Assembly: GCF_014212175.1 (NCBI RefSeq)
Contig: NZ_JACJVR010000047.1
Span: forward strand, 1 to 64,000
DNA length: 64,000 nucleotides
Source of the DNA: Cohnella xylanilytica
GTDB taxonomy: Bacteria; Bacillota; Bacilli; Paenibacillales; Paenibacillaceae
Direction: 5' to 3'
Part shown: in pieces, positions 33,028 through 41,158 of the stretch
Position numbering within the stretch: position 1 is the first letter of the stretch
How the letters are laid out: each line of letters begins with the position of its first letter
Position numbers and translations under genes: made by a program
Notes under the pieces: generated by a model
The model's database searches: none
What the model saw: the letters and a program-made list of their open reading frames with translations, nothing else
What the model was told of the DNA's origin: nothing

Positions 33028-34379
33028 GCTCCCGCCCTCCTCTCGCTCCGGCCCGCCGGCATCTGCAGCTTGCCCGGATTGAGCAGGCCGCGCGGATCGT
33101 TGTCTCGCTTCGCCGCCTGCATCTCCTCCAGCTCCCCGCGCCCGCCCATCTCGAGCGTCCACGTGTGGGGATCGTTGACGGAGACGCCGGTCTGCCGGAA
33201 GTAGGCGATGATCTCGTACAGCCGCTCCTTCGTCGTATAGCGGACGAGCGGCAGCGAAGCGGGGACGACGACGCCTCCCGACCGCATGAATTCCAGATGC
33301 ATCAGCACCTCGTCGCCGAACCGGCGCTTGATCGAGCCGATCTGATCGAGGAAGCCGGTCGGATGGAAGCCCGCCTGCAGGTAGGTGAACGAAGGGTCGG
33401 CCTTAAGCGCCCACAGCGTCGTATGGTTCCAGGTGAAGTCGGAGAGGCCGATGACGGCGCGGTATTGAGAGGAGGGGATGACGTAGCCGATCCGTCCGCC
33501 CGCCGCCGCGGCATGAGCGGCAAGCGCGTCTTCGCCGCCGTCTTCGATCTCCATCAGACAGGCGGAGGAGCCGGGCTCGAGATGCTTGACGATCGGTCGG
33601 AAAAAGGAAGGAATCGGCCACTCGACCGGGGCGACGAGCCGCTTGCGGATCGAGTCGTCCGCGGCGACCGCGCGCGCGAACCGGGCGCACGACTCGAAGT
33701 CGTCGAACTGCGCGACCGTCTGCCTCCATTCCGTCTTCGAGGAGACGGGAATCTTCAGCTCCGTCAGGATGCCGCTCGTGCCGTAGTTATGAATGTAAGC
33801 GCGAAGGCCGGGACCTTGGATGACGAGGCGGCGGGGCGTCTCCTCCATCGTGTATGCGACGGCCTCGAGCACGTTGCCGTCCCACAGGTTGCCCCACGTG
33901 ATAGAGCCGATCCCGCCGGAGCCGCCGCAGACGAAGCCGCCGACGGTCGCCTTCATGAACGTGCTCGGGTAGATACGCAGCTCTTGCCCGCGCTCCCGAA
34001 GCTTCTTCTCCAGCGCTCCGAGCCGGACGCCCGCCTGCACGCGGACGTAATCCTCGCCGAATTCGAGCACCCGGTCCAGCCCGCTCAGATCCAGCACGAG
34101 CCCGCCTTCGAGCGGAACGGCCTGCCCGTAATTGCCGGTTCCCGCCCCGCGGGTCGTGACCGGGATTCCGCGGCGGAAGGCGACGGCGAGCAGCTGCGCC
34201 ACCTGTTCCTCCGATTCCGGCACGGCGACGGCTTCGGCCCGTTTGTCCCGCAGCAGCGGCTCCAGAACGGGAGAGTACCAATAATAATCCTTGGACAGCT
34301 TGTCGACCTGGTCGGAGCTTACGAGCACCCGCTCCTCCCCGACCAATCCCCGCATCTCCTTCGTCCAGTCGGTCGTCAT
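33024..34379 (-). CDS. FAD-linked oxidase of the PCMH (GlcD/FAD_binding_4) family
   Basis: 451 residues. The PCMH-type FAD domain (about 40-220) has VAVPESEEQVAQLL, RGAGTGNYGQAVPLEGGLVLDLSGL and ATVGGFVCGGSGGIGS. The C-terminus ends with GLLNPGKLQMP, typical of GlcD-like and vanillyl-alcohol-oxidase-like enzymes. Such proteins oxidise hydroxy acids, alcohols or related small molecules. A TAGGAGGAT ribosome binding site precedes ATG 34379. Its presence between permease and ATPase genes suggests an oxidation step on the imported compound or on its breakdown product. Confidence 0.85.
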   Translation of the reverse strand: MTTDWTKEMRGLVGEERVLVSSDQVDKLSKDYYWYSPVLEPLLRDKRAEAVAVPESEEQVAQLLAVAFRRGIPVTTRGAGTGNYGQAVPLEGGLVLDLSGLDRVLEFGEDYVRVQAGVRLGALEKKLRERGQELRIYPSTFMKATVGGFVCGGSGGIGSITWGNLWDGNVLEAVAYTMEETPRRLVIQGPGLRAYIHNYGTSGILTELKIPVSSKTEWRQTVAQFDDFESCARFARAVAADDSIRKRLVAPVEWPIPSFFRPIVKHLEPGSSACLMEIEDGGEDALAAHAAAAGGRIGYVIPSSQYRAVIGLSDFTWNHTTLWALKADPSFTYLQAGFHPTGFLDQIGSIKRRFGDEVLMHLEFMRSGGVVVPASLPLVRYTTKERLYEIIAYFRQTGVSVNDPHTWTLEMGGRGELEEMQAAKRDNDPRGLLNPGKLQMPAGRSERRAGA

Positions 34380-34426
34380 GAGAGAATCCTCCTATCCGGT
34401 TGGGTTTGCCTCACGGCTTCAATGTA

Positions 34427-35200
34427 TCAATGCTTCAGCGCTTCGGAGACGGACCGGACGATCCGTCCGAATTCGGGCGTCGTGCGGAACGACTCGTCCC
34501 GCGGGAACGGGACCGGCACGTCGACGAGCGCGGCCACCTTGCCGGGCCTCGGGGTCATGACCGCCACGCGGGTCGACAGGAACACGGCCTCGAACACGTT
34601 GTGGGTAACGAACAGCACCGTCATCTTCGGGTCCTGCCGCCAGATGTCGAGCAGCTCGAGCTGCAGCGTCTGCCGGGTAATCTCGTCGAGCGCGCCGAAC
34701 GGTTCGTCCATGAGCAGCAGCTTCGGCTTCGACACGAGCGCCCGGGCGATGGACGCCCGCATCTTCATACCGCCGGACAGCTGCCTCGGCATCGCCTTCG
34801 CGTAATCCTTCAGCCCGACGAGCTCGAGCGCGCGTTCCGCCTCCGCCTTCCGCTCCTTGCGCGGGACGCCCCGCAGGGCAAGAGGCAGCGACACGTTGTC
34901 GAGCACGGAGCTCCAGGGCAGCAGCGTATGGTCCTGGAACACGAACGCGGTATCGCTCTGCTTGCGCGCCTGCTTCGGGGACGTGCCCATCACCTCGAGC
35001 GTCCCTCCGGTCGGGCCGGAGAGGCCCGTGATCATTTTGAAAATCGTCGATTTGCCGCAGCCGGAAGGGCCGACGAAGCAGAGGAACTCCCCCTCCCGGA
35101 TCGTCAGGTTCACGTCCTGCACCGCGACCGTGCCGTTCGGATACACCTTCGACAGCCTCTCCATCCTCACCCATTCGATCGCTTCCGCCGTTGCCGCCAT
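34427..35200 (-). CDS. ABC transporter ATP-binding protein (SsuB/TauB type)
   Basis: 257 residues from ATG 35200 (GAGGAGG upstream). Walker A GPSGCGKST, Q-loop FVFQDHTLLPW, signature LSGGMKMRASIARAL (with Met-Lys in place of the common Gln-Gln), Walker B LLLMDEPFGALD and switch THNVFEA. The VSLPLALRGV segment is typical of the nitrate/sulfonate/taurine class. It powers uptake together with the NMT1-like lipoprotein and the SsuC-type permease of the same operon. Confidence 0.92.
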   Translation of the reverse strand: MAATAEAIEWVRMERLSKVYPNGTVAVQDVNLTIREGEFLCFVGPSGCGKSTIFKMITGLSGPTGGTLEVMGTSPKQARKQSDTAFVFQDHTLLPWSSVLDNVSLPLALRGVPRKERKAEAERALELVGLKDYAKAMPRQLSGGMKMRASIARALVSKPKLLLMDEPFGALDEITRQTLQLELLDIWRQDPKMTVLFVTHNVFEAVFLSTRVAVMTPRPGKVAALVDVPVPFPRDESFRTTPEFGRIVRSVSEALKH

Positions 35201-35229
35201 CGGTCTACCGCCTCCTCTTCTTGTTCGCG

Positions 35230-36042
35230 TTAATCTCGCGGTTCGCGGACCGAATTCAGGTCGAACGCCGCGATCTCCAGAAGCGCTTCCGCCAGCAATG
35301 GCCCCGCTCGGTTCAGCATCGCTTCTCCGCGGGCGGCGGACGCCTTCGTAGCGTCGCCGGCGACCCCGCTGGCGGAGATGTCCTTCGTCGTCCAGGCGAA
35401 CGACTTGGCCCTCAGCGACAGCGCCGCCGTCCGGGGGAACCGGGGCATCTCCCTCGGCGCCAGCTCCGGTCGCGTCCAGTCCGGGCAGACCGCCATGACG
35501 AGCGACGTCTCGACGTCGCCGCCGTGAATGCCGCAAGCCTTCTCCTCGTCGTCGGTGAACTCGTCGGCGTAGCCGACGGCGCCCGGGTCGAGACGGAACA
35601 CGGCCATCCCGGTCGAGATGCGGATCTCCCGCGCCATCATGCCGAGCAGATCGGCGTTGCCGCCGTGCGTGTTGAACAGCAGCAGCTTCTTGAACCCGCT
35701 TCGCGCCAGCGACGCGGCCACGTCCTCGAGCACCGACATAAGCGTGCGGGCCGAGAGGGTGATCGTGCCCGGGTACTCGGCGTGCTCGGTGCTCTTGCCG
35801 TAACCGATCGACGGAAGCAGCCAGATCGGCGCGTCCTTCGGCAGGTGGGCGAACGCGGCCGCCATGAACGCCTCGCCGAGCAGCGTGTCCGTGTAGACGG
35901 GCAGGTGCGGCCCGTGCTGCTCGACGGCTCCGACCGGCAGAACGATGAGCGCGTCTTCCTTGGGCAGAGCCGCGATCTCTCTCGTCGTCAGCCGCGGCAG
36001 GAACCGTCTCTCGTAGGCCTCTCCTTCGTAACGGAAGGGCAT
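35230..36042 (-). CDS. Creatininase-family amidohydrolase
   Basis: 270 residues from ATG 36042 (GGAGAGGTG upstream). The metal-binding motifs of the family are present: LPVGAVEQHGPHLPVYTD, FNTHGGN and GIHGGDVETSLVM. Known members hydrolyse creatinine to creatine or act on formamidopyrimidines and related cyclic amides. It is the first gene of the eight-gene operon. The pairing with two CodA-like amidohydrolases and an NMT1-type transporter suggests degradation of a cyclic amidine or pyrimidine-like compound. Confidence 0.88.
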   Translation of the reverse strand: MPFRYEGEAYERRFLPRLTTREIAALPKEDALIVLPVGAVEQHGPHLPVYTDTLLGEAFMAAAFAHLPKDAPIWLLPSIGYGKSTEHAEYPGTITLSARTLMSVLEDVAASLARSGFKKLLLFNTHGGNADLLGMMAREIRISTGMAVFRLDPGAVGYADEFTDDEEKACGIHGGDVETSLVMAVCPDWTRPELAPREMPRFPRTAALSLRAKSFAWTTKDISASGVAGDATKASAARGEAMLNRAGPLLAEALLEIAAFDLNSVREPRD

Positions 36043-36160
36043 CTTCTTCACCTCTCCTTGCAAGTCATCGGAAACGTCACATTAATTAACACAAAACTCA
36101 GAGAGATCATCGAATCAGTCGTGGGTCGGCGCCCTTTCGTCCTACTTTTTCAAATTTTCT

Positions 36161-36175
36161 GTCATTTTTGATGAC
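36161..36175. promoter_or_regulatory. Palindrome in the divergent control region, possible operator
   Basis: GTCAT-TTTTG-ATGAC lies 119 bases upstream of the creatininase start, in the AT-rich 325-base divergent region between it and deoR. It could bind the DeoR-type regulator. Function is inferred only. Confidence 0.4.
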
Positions 36176-36279
36176 TCATATCTCACATCGTCGATCAATA
36201 TATTACACTTATATCACGCAATCGAAAGTTTGTATAGTCTAAATTCACATCATTCGCACATCTTTTTCACAAAATGTTA

Positions 36280-36309
36280 CTGACAACCGTATGGAATGGA
36301 AGCTATAAT
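36280..36309 (+). promoter_or_regulatory. Sigma-A-type promoter of the DeoR gene
   Basis: CTGACA (36280-36285), 18-base spacer, TATAAT (36304-36309), 58 bases before the ATG at 36368. Confidence 0.65.
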
Positions 36310-36367
36310 GACAAGAAAACGATTGCCAACATCCTTACGGCTCTGCCGGCGACGGGAGGACTCGCGC

Positions 36368-37141
36368 ATGGTCATCACTCGACGACACGAAATTTTGAAG
36401 ACGCTGGAATTGAAGCAAGAAGTGACGATCCCCGAGCTCGCGGAGCAGTTCAACGTCTCGCACATGACCATTCGCCGCGACCTGGACCTGCTCCAGTCCG
36501 AGGGGAAGATTCAGCGCTTCCACGGCGGGGCGGTGAAGGTGAAGAGGTTCATGGGGGCGAAGTACGACCAGCGGGCGAACGAGCGCAAAGCGGAGAAGGC
36601 GGCCATCGCGAAGGAAGCGGCCAAGCGCGTTCAGGACGGCATGAGCCTGATCCTGGACGCGGGGACGACGGTCGCGGCGATGGTGGACGAACTGGAGAAG
36701 TTCCGGGAGCTGAAGATCATCACGCGGGACCTGCATACGGCGCTGCTGCTCTCGAACGAGGACCGGTTCGGCAGCTTCGACGTCTACTGCGCGGGCGGCC
36801 GCATCAGCAAGTGGGCCTACAGCACGGACGGCATCTACGCGGAGAAAATGATCGGGTCGATGACGGTGGACTTGGCGTTCCTGACGTGCGAGGCGGTGTC
36901 CCACGCGAAGGGGGCGATGGCCTGGTCGCCCGTGCTCGTGGGAGCCCGGCAGACGACGATGAGCGCCGCCGGCCGCAACGTTCTGCTCGCCGACTCGACC
37001 AAGTTCGGCTACAACTCGCTCGCCATCTTCGCCGGGCTGGACGAGTTCGACGAGATCATCACCGACGCCCGCCTCGACGAGGACGAAGCCGACGTTTATC
37101 GGAAGGCCGGCTATCCGCTCACGATCGTGCCGGTCGAATAA
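36368..37141 (+). CDS. DeoR-family transcriptional regulator
   Basis: 257 residues from ATG 36368 (GGGAGGAC upstream). The N-terminal winged helix has the DeoR signature: RRHEILKTLELKQEVTIPELAEQFNVSHMTIRRDLDLLQSEGKIQRFHGGA. The C-terminal sensor domain (about 75-250) has LILDAGTTVAAM and LLADSTKFG. DeoR proteins usually repress neighbouring operons until a phosphorylated metabolite binds. It is divergent from the creatininase operon and separated from it by an AT-rich region, so it is the likely regulator. The 51-bp repeat array begins 17 bases after its stop. Confidence 0.92.
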   Translation: MVITRRHEILKTLELKQEVTIPELAEQFNVSHMTIRRDLDLLQSEGKIQRFHGGAVKVKRFMGAKYDQRANERKAEKAAIAKEAAKRVQDGMSLILDAGTTVAAMVDELEKFRELKIITRDLHTALLLSNEDRFGSFDVYCAGGRISKWAYSTDGIYAEKMIGSMTVDLAFLTCEAVSHAKGAMAWSPVLVGARQTTMSAAGRNVLLADSTKFGYNSLAIFAGLDEFDEIITDARLDEDEADVYRKAGYPLTIVPVE

Positions 37142-37157
37142 GCGCGGGAGGGGCGCG

Positions 37158-37391
37158 CTGTAACCGCCATTTTGGAGGTTACAGAGGCCCGGTAGCCCGG
37201 AGGGCGAGCTGTAACCGCCATTTTGGAGGTTACAGAGGCCCGGTAGCCCGGAGGGCGAGCTGTAACCGCCATTTTGGAGGTTACAGAGGCCCGGCAGCCC
37301 GGAGTACGAGCTGTAACCGCCATTTTGGAGGTTACAGAGGCCCGGTAGCCCGGAGGGCGCGCTGTAACCGCTATTTTGGAGGTTAGAGAGA
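37158..37391. repeat. Array A: five 51-bp hairpin repeats
   Basis: Units start with CTGTAACC at 37158, 37209, 37260, 37311 and 37362, exactly 51 bases apart. Each has arms CTGTAACC/GGTTACAG around GCCATTTTGGA, followed by AGGCCCGGYAGCCCGG and a short link. Only the last unit is truncated and slightly diverged. All frames stay open because 51 is a multiple of three, but the translations (for example Cys-Asn-Arg-His-Phe-Gly-Gly-Tyr repeats) look like by-products. Confidence 0.93.
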
Positions 37392-37446
37392 CTTAGGGCT
37401 GTTTAGTGTCAAAGTGTGTGCCCTCTCTGAGAAGCCGTTCGCTAAA

Positions 37447-37668
37447 ACGGATAAAACTTCCGTTGCAGGCCCTAGATCGCGGCGTTCGCCCCATGTAACG
37501 GATAAAACTTCCGTTGCACAGCCTCGCTCGCGGCCTTCGGCTCTTGCAACAGATAAAACTTCCGTTGCACGGCCTCGCTTGCGGCGTTCGCCCCATGCAA
37601 CGGATAAAACTTCCGTTGCAGCCTGCTCGCGCCGCTCGCCACGTGCAACGACATAACCTCCGTTCCGC
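37447..37668. repeat. Array B: five hairpin repeats of a second family, same 51-base period
   Basis: The core ATAAAACTTCCGTT starts at 37451, 37502, 37553 and 37604 (51 bases each), and a diverged core at 37653. Best units form a 9-bp stem TGCAACGGA/TCCGTTGCA around TAAAACT. The intervening 26 bases are also similar between units (GCCTCGCTYGCGGC). The sequence differs from array A. No gene is seen between 37142 and 37758. Confidence 0.9.
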
Positions 37669-37758
37669 AGGCCGCAACAAAAAGGACGAAGCAGAGAGCC
37701 TCTCGCTCTCCGCGTCGTCCTTTGGCCTTTTCCATTTCCTTTTCCTCGACAACCAACC

Positions 37759-38142
37759 CTATCCCTTGTAATCCTTCTCGAGGCTCCGCAGCCGCTCCAG
37801 ACTCCGCTGGGCCCACCGCTGCAGCCGGTCCATCCTCTCCATCTCCGCCCCGAGCGCGGTCATCAGCGTCTCCTTGTACGGCGGAATGGCTCCGTCGTAA
37901 GGCTTCACGGCCGCGGCCGGAACCCATACCTTCTCGCCGTAGGCCGAAGCCCGCCTCTCGTGGAACATCGGCGCGTCCGGATCGTACGGGTGGTGCAGGT
38001 CCCCTTGGGTCGGATGCTGAAGCACCGCGTGAACCTGGACGAGCACCCTCCGCCCGTCGGACTCGGCCACTTCCGCTATGTATTCCCCCGTCTTGTACGC
38101 CGCCTTGACGATCTGCCCGGGCGTCGCGTTCGGTTCGTTCAT
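37759..38142 (-). CDS. kapB: Kinase-associated protein B (KapB)
   Basis: 127 residues. Strong match to B. subtilis KapB along its length: IVKAAYKTGEYIAEV, VLVQVHAVLQHPTQGDLHHP, MFHERRASAYGEKVWVP, VKPYDGAIPPY and a helical tail ending SLEKDYKG. KapB supports the sensor kinase KinB in the sporulation phosphorelay of B. subtilis. No signal peptide or kinase gene is visible next to it here. AGGAGGCG lies ahead of the ATG. It is divergent from the glycosyltransferase gene at 38345. Confidence 0.92.
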   Translation of the reverse strand: MNEPNATPGQIVKAAYKTGEYIAEVAESDGRRVLVQVHAVLQHPTQGDLHHPYDPDAPMFHERRASAYGEKVWVPAAAVKPYDGAIPPYKETLMTALGAEMERMDRLQRWAQRSLERLRSLEKDYKG

Positions 38143-38284
38143 GCGTTATCGCCTCCTGTCGCTTCGCATAATCCAACTTTTCGACTACTTGAATTGTACA
38201 ACAGCGAAGCGGCCGATGCACGGACGTTCGGCTCCGGTTCCGGCCCGGCCCGCCCGCATTCCGTCGCGATTTAAAGCGCTGCAC

Positions 38285-38313
38285 TTGTCCCGAGTCCTAG
38301 AAGGAAGTAATAT
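38285..38313 (+). promoter_or_regulatory. Sigma-A-type promoter of the UgtP-like gene
   Basis: TTGTCC (38285-38290), 17-base spacer, TAATAT (38308-38313), 32 bases before ATG 38345. Confidence 0.6.
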
Positions 38314-38344
38314 GGGAGATAGGTAAAGTGGAGGATTGTATCCC

Positions 38345-39466
38345 ATGCGTAAAAAAAGAGTTTTGCTGCTCTCCGAAGGGTTCGGCACCGGACATACCCA
38401 AGCCGCGTACGCGTTGTCGGTCGGACTGCGCCAGTTGTCCCCCCATATTCAGGCGCGGGTCATCGAGCTCGGGACGTTCCTTAATCCCGTCATCGGTCCG
38501 CTGATCCTGTCCGCTTACCGCAAGACGGTCACCAAGCAGCCGAAGCTGGTCGGCAAGCTGTACAAGAGCCATTACGACAAGGGCTTGAACCGGATGACGC
38601 GCTTCGCCCTGCACCGGCTGTTCTACAATCATGTCTCGGACGTCGTCCAACAGCTGAAGCCCGACATGATCGTTTGCACCCATCCTTTTCCCAACGCGGT
38701 CGTCAGCCGGCTCAAGCGTCTCGGGTTGGATGTTCCTTTGTATACGTTGATTACGGATTACGACGCGCACGCGACCTGGACGAATCCCGAAGTGGACAAG
38801 TACCTGGTCAGTACGGCGTCGGTGCGCAACAAGCTGATCGCCCGGGGCATCTCGCCGGCCAGCGTCGAAGTGACCGGCATCCCGGTGCATCCGAACTTCT
38901 GGTTCCCGCACGACCGGGCAGAGATACTGGCCCAATTCCAGCTGTCGGATATGCCTACCGTCCTGATCATGGGCGGCGGCTGGGGGCTTCTGTACTCCGA
39001 CCAGATGGTCGAATACATGACGAACTACGCCGACAACGTGCAGCTCATCCTCTGCATGGGCAACAACGACAAGGCCCGCGAGAAGCTGCTCGCCGACCCG
39101 CGGTTCCAGCACCCGAACATCAAGGTGCTCGGATTCACGAAGGAAGTGAGCAAGCTGATGGACGTCTCCGAGCTGCTCGTCACGAAGCCCGGCGGCATGA
39201 CGTGCACGGAAGGGATGGCCAAGGGCATCCCGATGCTGTTCTACGAGCCGATCCCCGGCCAGGAGGAAGAGAACCTCGACTACTTCGTCACCCAGGGCTT
39301 CGGCGAGCTGCTGACGTCGACGGAGACGATCGACCGCTGGTTCCGGCTCATCCAGGAGCCTTACGAGGCGAATCAGCACCGCGACAGCCTCCTCGCCCTG
39401 AGGAACGCGGAATACGAGCCGGCCAAGTGCGCGAAGGCGGTCCTGCAGCTGCTGGAACAATCCTGA
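38345..39466 (+). CDS. MGDG-synthase/UgtP-type glycosyltransferase (GT28)
   Basis: 373 residues from ATG 38345 (GGAGG 10 bases upstream; a TTG at 38336 abuts that site). The N-terminal MGDG-synthase domain begins VLLLSEGFGTGHTQAAYAL. The donor-binding C-half has LIMGGGWGLL and VTKPGGMTCTEGMAKGIPMLFYEPIPGQEEENLDYF. The family includes processive diacylglycerol glucosyltransferases (UgtP) that build glycolipid anchors for lipoteichoic acid at the cytoplasmic membrane, and this is the likely role. It is a monocistronic gene with its own promoter and terminator. Confidence 0.88.
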   Translation: MRKKRVLLLSEGFGTGHTQAAYALSVGLRQLSPHIQARVIELGTFLNPVIGPLILSAYRKTVTKQPKLVGKLYKSHYDKGLNRMTRFALHRLFYNHVSDVVQQLKPDMIVCTHPFPNAVVSRLKRLGLDVPLYTLITDYDAHATWTNPEVDKYLVSTASVRNKLIARGISPASVEVTGIPVHPNFWFPHDRAEILAQFQLSDMPTVLIMGGGWGLLYSDQMVEYMTNYADNVQLILCMGNNDKAREKLLADPRFQHPNIKVLGFTKEVSKLMDVSELLVTKPGGMTCTEGMAKGIPMLFYEPIPGQEEENLDYFVTQGFGELLTSTETIDRWFRLIQEPYEANQHRDSLLALRNAEYEPAKCAKAVLQLLEQS

Positions 39467-39486
39467 ACCGGATTCGCAACAAAACA

Positions 39487-39540
39487 GCCGTCCCCCGGAA
39501 GCGATCCAGCGATCGGAGCTTCCGGAGGGCGGCTTTTTTT
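39487..39540. terminator. Strong terminator between the UgtP-like gene and lysP
   Basis: Arms GCCGTCC-CCCGGAAGC (39487-39502) and GCTTCCGG-AGGGCGGC (39518-39533), then seven T on the plus strand; the minus-strand reading also ends in a T-rich tail, so it can serve both convergent genes. Confidence 0.9.
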
Positions 39541-39541
39541 C

Positions 39542-41005
39542 CTACGTATCCTCGAACCGGCACTCCCGCAGAGGAATCAGCCGGGTGCGATGCTTGATCT
39601 TGTATCCTGCGTAGACGATCAGGAACAGGGGAAGCCCGATGTACGTGGCCGCGACCCCGTACCAATCGACTTCGCCCGTCTCGAGGAGCGAATACCCTTG
39701 GCCGATCATGACGACGAAGCAGATCGCGAACGCCACGAGCTGGCCGAACGGGAACCAGCGGGCGCGGTACGGCAGTTCGTCCGCCTTCTTGCCCTGCGCC
39801 TCGAAGGCCCGCCGGAACCGGTAATGGCTGATCGCGATGCCCAGCCACGCCAGGAAGCCGCACATGCCGGAAGCGTTCAGCAGCCAGATGTAGACGGTGC
39901 CGTCTCCGAACAGCGAGGACAGGAACGCGAGCATCCCGATTGCCGCCGTAACGAGAAGAGAAGCGGTCGGGACGCCTCTTTTATTGATTTTGCTCAGCCA
40001 AGCCGGCGCCTTGCCCTCCTTCGCCAGCACCCACAGCATGCGGGTGGACGCGTACATGCCGGAGTTGCCGGCGGACAGCACGGACGTCAGGATGATCGCG
40101 TTCATAACGGAGGCGGCGAAGGCGAAGCCGGCCTTCTCGAAGACGATCGTGAACGGGCTGACGGCGATGTTCTCGATCCCGGATTGCAGGAGCAGCGGAT
40201 CCCGGTACGAGATCAGGGCTCCGATCACCGCGATGGCCATAATGTAGAAGATCAGGATGCGCCAGAAAATCTGCTTGATCGCCCGGGGCACGTTCCGGGC
40301 CGGGTCCTCGCTCTCCCCGGCGGCGACGCCGACGAGCTCGGTGCCCTGGAAGGAGAAGCCGGCCGTCATGAACACGCCGAACACCGCCAGCAGCCCGCCG
40401 TGTACGGACGTTCCCCCTTCCGAGAAATGCAGAGGTCCCGGATTGGCTCCCGTCAGGATGCGCACGATCATGATCAGTCCGATCGCGATGAAGACGACGA
40501 CCGTGATGACCTTGATGGACGAGAACCAGAATTCCGATTCCCCGTACGCCCGCACGGAGAAATAGTTGATGCCGGTCATTAGCAGAAGGAACAGTACGCT
40601 CCATACTAGCGAAGGCGTTCCCGGCAGCCAATATTTGACGATAAGGCTGGCGGCCGAGATCTCGGCGGCGATCGTGATGGCCCAATTGAACCAGTAGTTC
40701 CAGCCGAGAGCGAAGCCTAGCGCCGGGTCGACGAACTTCCCCGCATACGTGCTGAACGAGCCCGATACGGGCATGTAGGCCGCCATCTCCCCAAGGCTCG
40801 TCATCAGGAAGTAAACCATGAAGCCGATGACCGCGTAAGCCAGAAGCGCGCCTCCCGGGCCGGCGGAATGAATCGCGCTGCCGCTCGCCAGGAACAGCCC
40901 CGTTCCGATCGAGCCCCCGATGGCGATCATCGTCATGTGGCGGGCCTTCAAGCCCCGTACCAGTTGATTGCCGTTGTGCTCCTGCTGCCTCTTCTTGGTT
41001 GCCAT
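39542..41005 (-). CDS. lysP: Lysine-type amino acid permease (APC family)
   Basis: 487 residues from ATG 41005 (AGGAAGGG upstream). Twelve membrane helices. The first helix region LKARHMTMIAIGGSIGTGLF, then MTSLGEMAAYMPVSGSFSTY, GFSFQGTELVGVAAGESEDP and SAGNSGMYASTRMLW, match E. coli LysP closely over the whole length. It is a proton-coupled amino acid importer; lysine is the best guess. The 150-base upstream gap is too short and lacks the conserved core for a lysine riboswitch. It follows the AraC-type gene on the same strand. Confidence 0.87.
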   Translation of the reverse strand: MATKKRQQEHNGNQLVRGLKARHMTMIAIGGSIGTGLFLASGSAIHSAGPGGALLAYAVIGFMVYFLMTSLGEMAAYMPVSGSFSTYAGKFVDPALGFALGWNYWFNWAITIAAEISAASLIVKYWLPGTPSLVWSVLFLLLMTGINYFSVRAYGESEFWFSSIKVITVVVFIAIGLIMIVRILTGANPGPLHFSEGGTSVHGGLLAVFGVFMTAGFSFQGTELVGVAAGESEDPARNVPRAIKQIFWRILIFYIMAIAVIGALISYRDPLLLQSGIENIAVSPFTIVFEKAGFAFAASVMNAIILTSVLSAGNSGMYASTRMLWVLAKEGKAPAWLSKINKRGVPTASLLVTAAIGMLAFLSSLFGDGTVYIWLLNASGMCGFLAWLGIAISHYRFRRAFEAQGKKADELPYRARWFPFGQLVAFAICFVVMIGQGYSLLETGEVDWYGVAATYIGLPLFLIVYAGYKIKHRTRLIPLRECRFEDT

Positions 41006-41158
41006 GTCCAAATCCCTTCCTGTTCGCAAAAAAACCTGAATCCAACCCTTTAAGTATAAAATCAGGCCCCCCGGTTGGCTAAGGCATATATTTTCCCGGT
41101 CCGCCAATATCATCCAGATAGGCTGGACCGGAAGCAAAAAAAAGTTGTGCGGCGGCCG

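Noticed and set aside
37111-37323. Protein of 17-residue repeats (MAVTARPPGYRASVTSK) from array A
   Set aside because: All frames are open because the unit is a multiple of three; there is no ribosome binding site, and the sequence is explained by the DNA repeat.
37158-37668. CRISPR array
   Set aside because: The sequences between the palindromes are themselves repeated, unit length is constant at 51, and no cas gene is in the window.
37514-37771. Short Cys/Arg/Leu-rich frames in array B
   Set aside because: Same argument as for array A; repeats are DNA-level hairpins and no start signal is present.
41006-41158. Lysine riboswitch in front of lysP
   Set aside because: The gap is about 150 bases, shorter than the aptamer plus expression platform, and I could not find the conserved core; only a simple CCGGTCC/GGACCGG inverted repeat is present.
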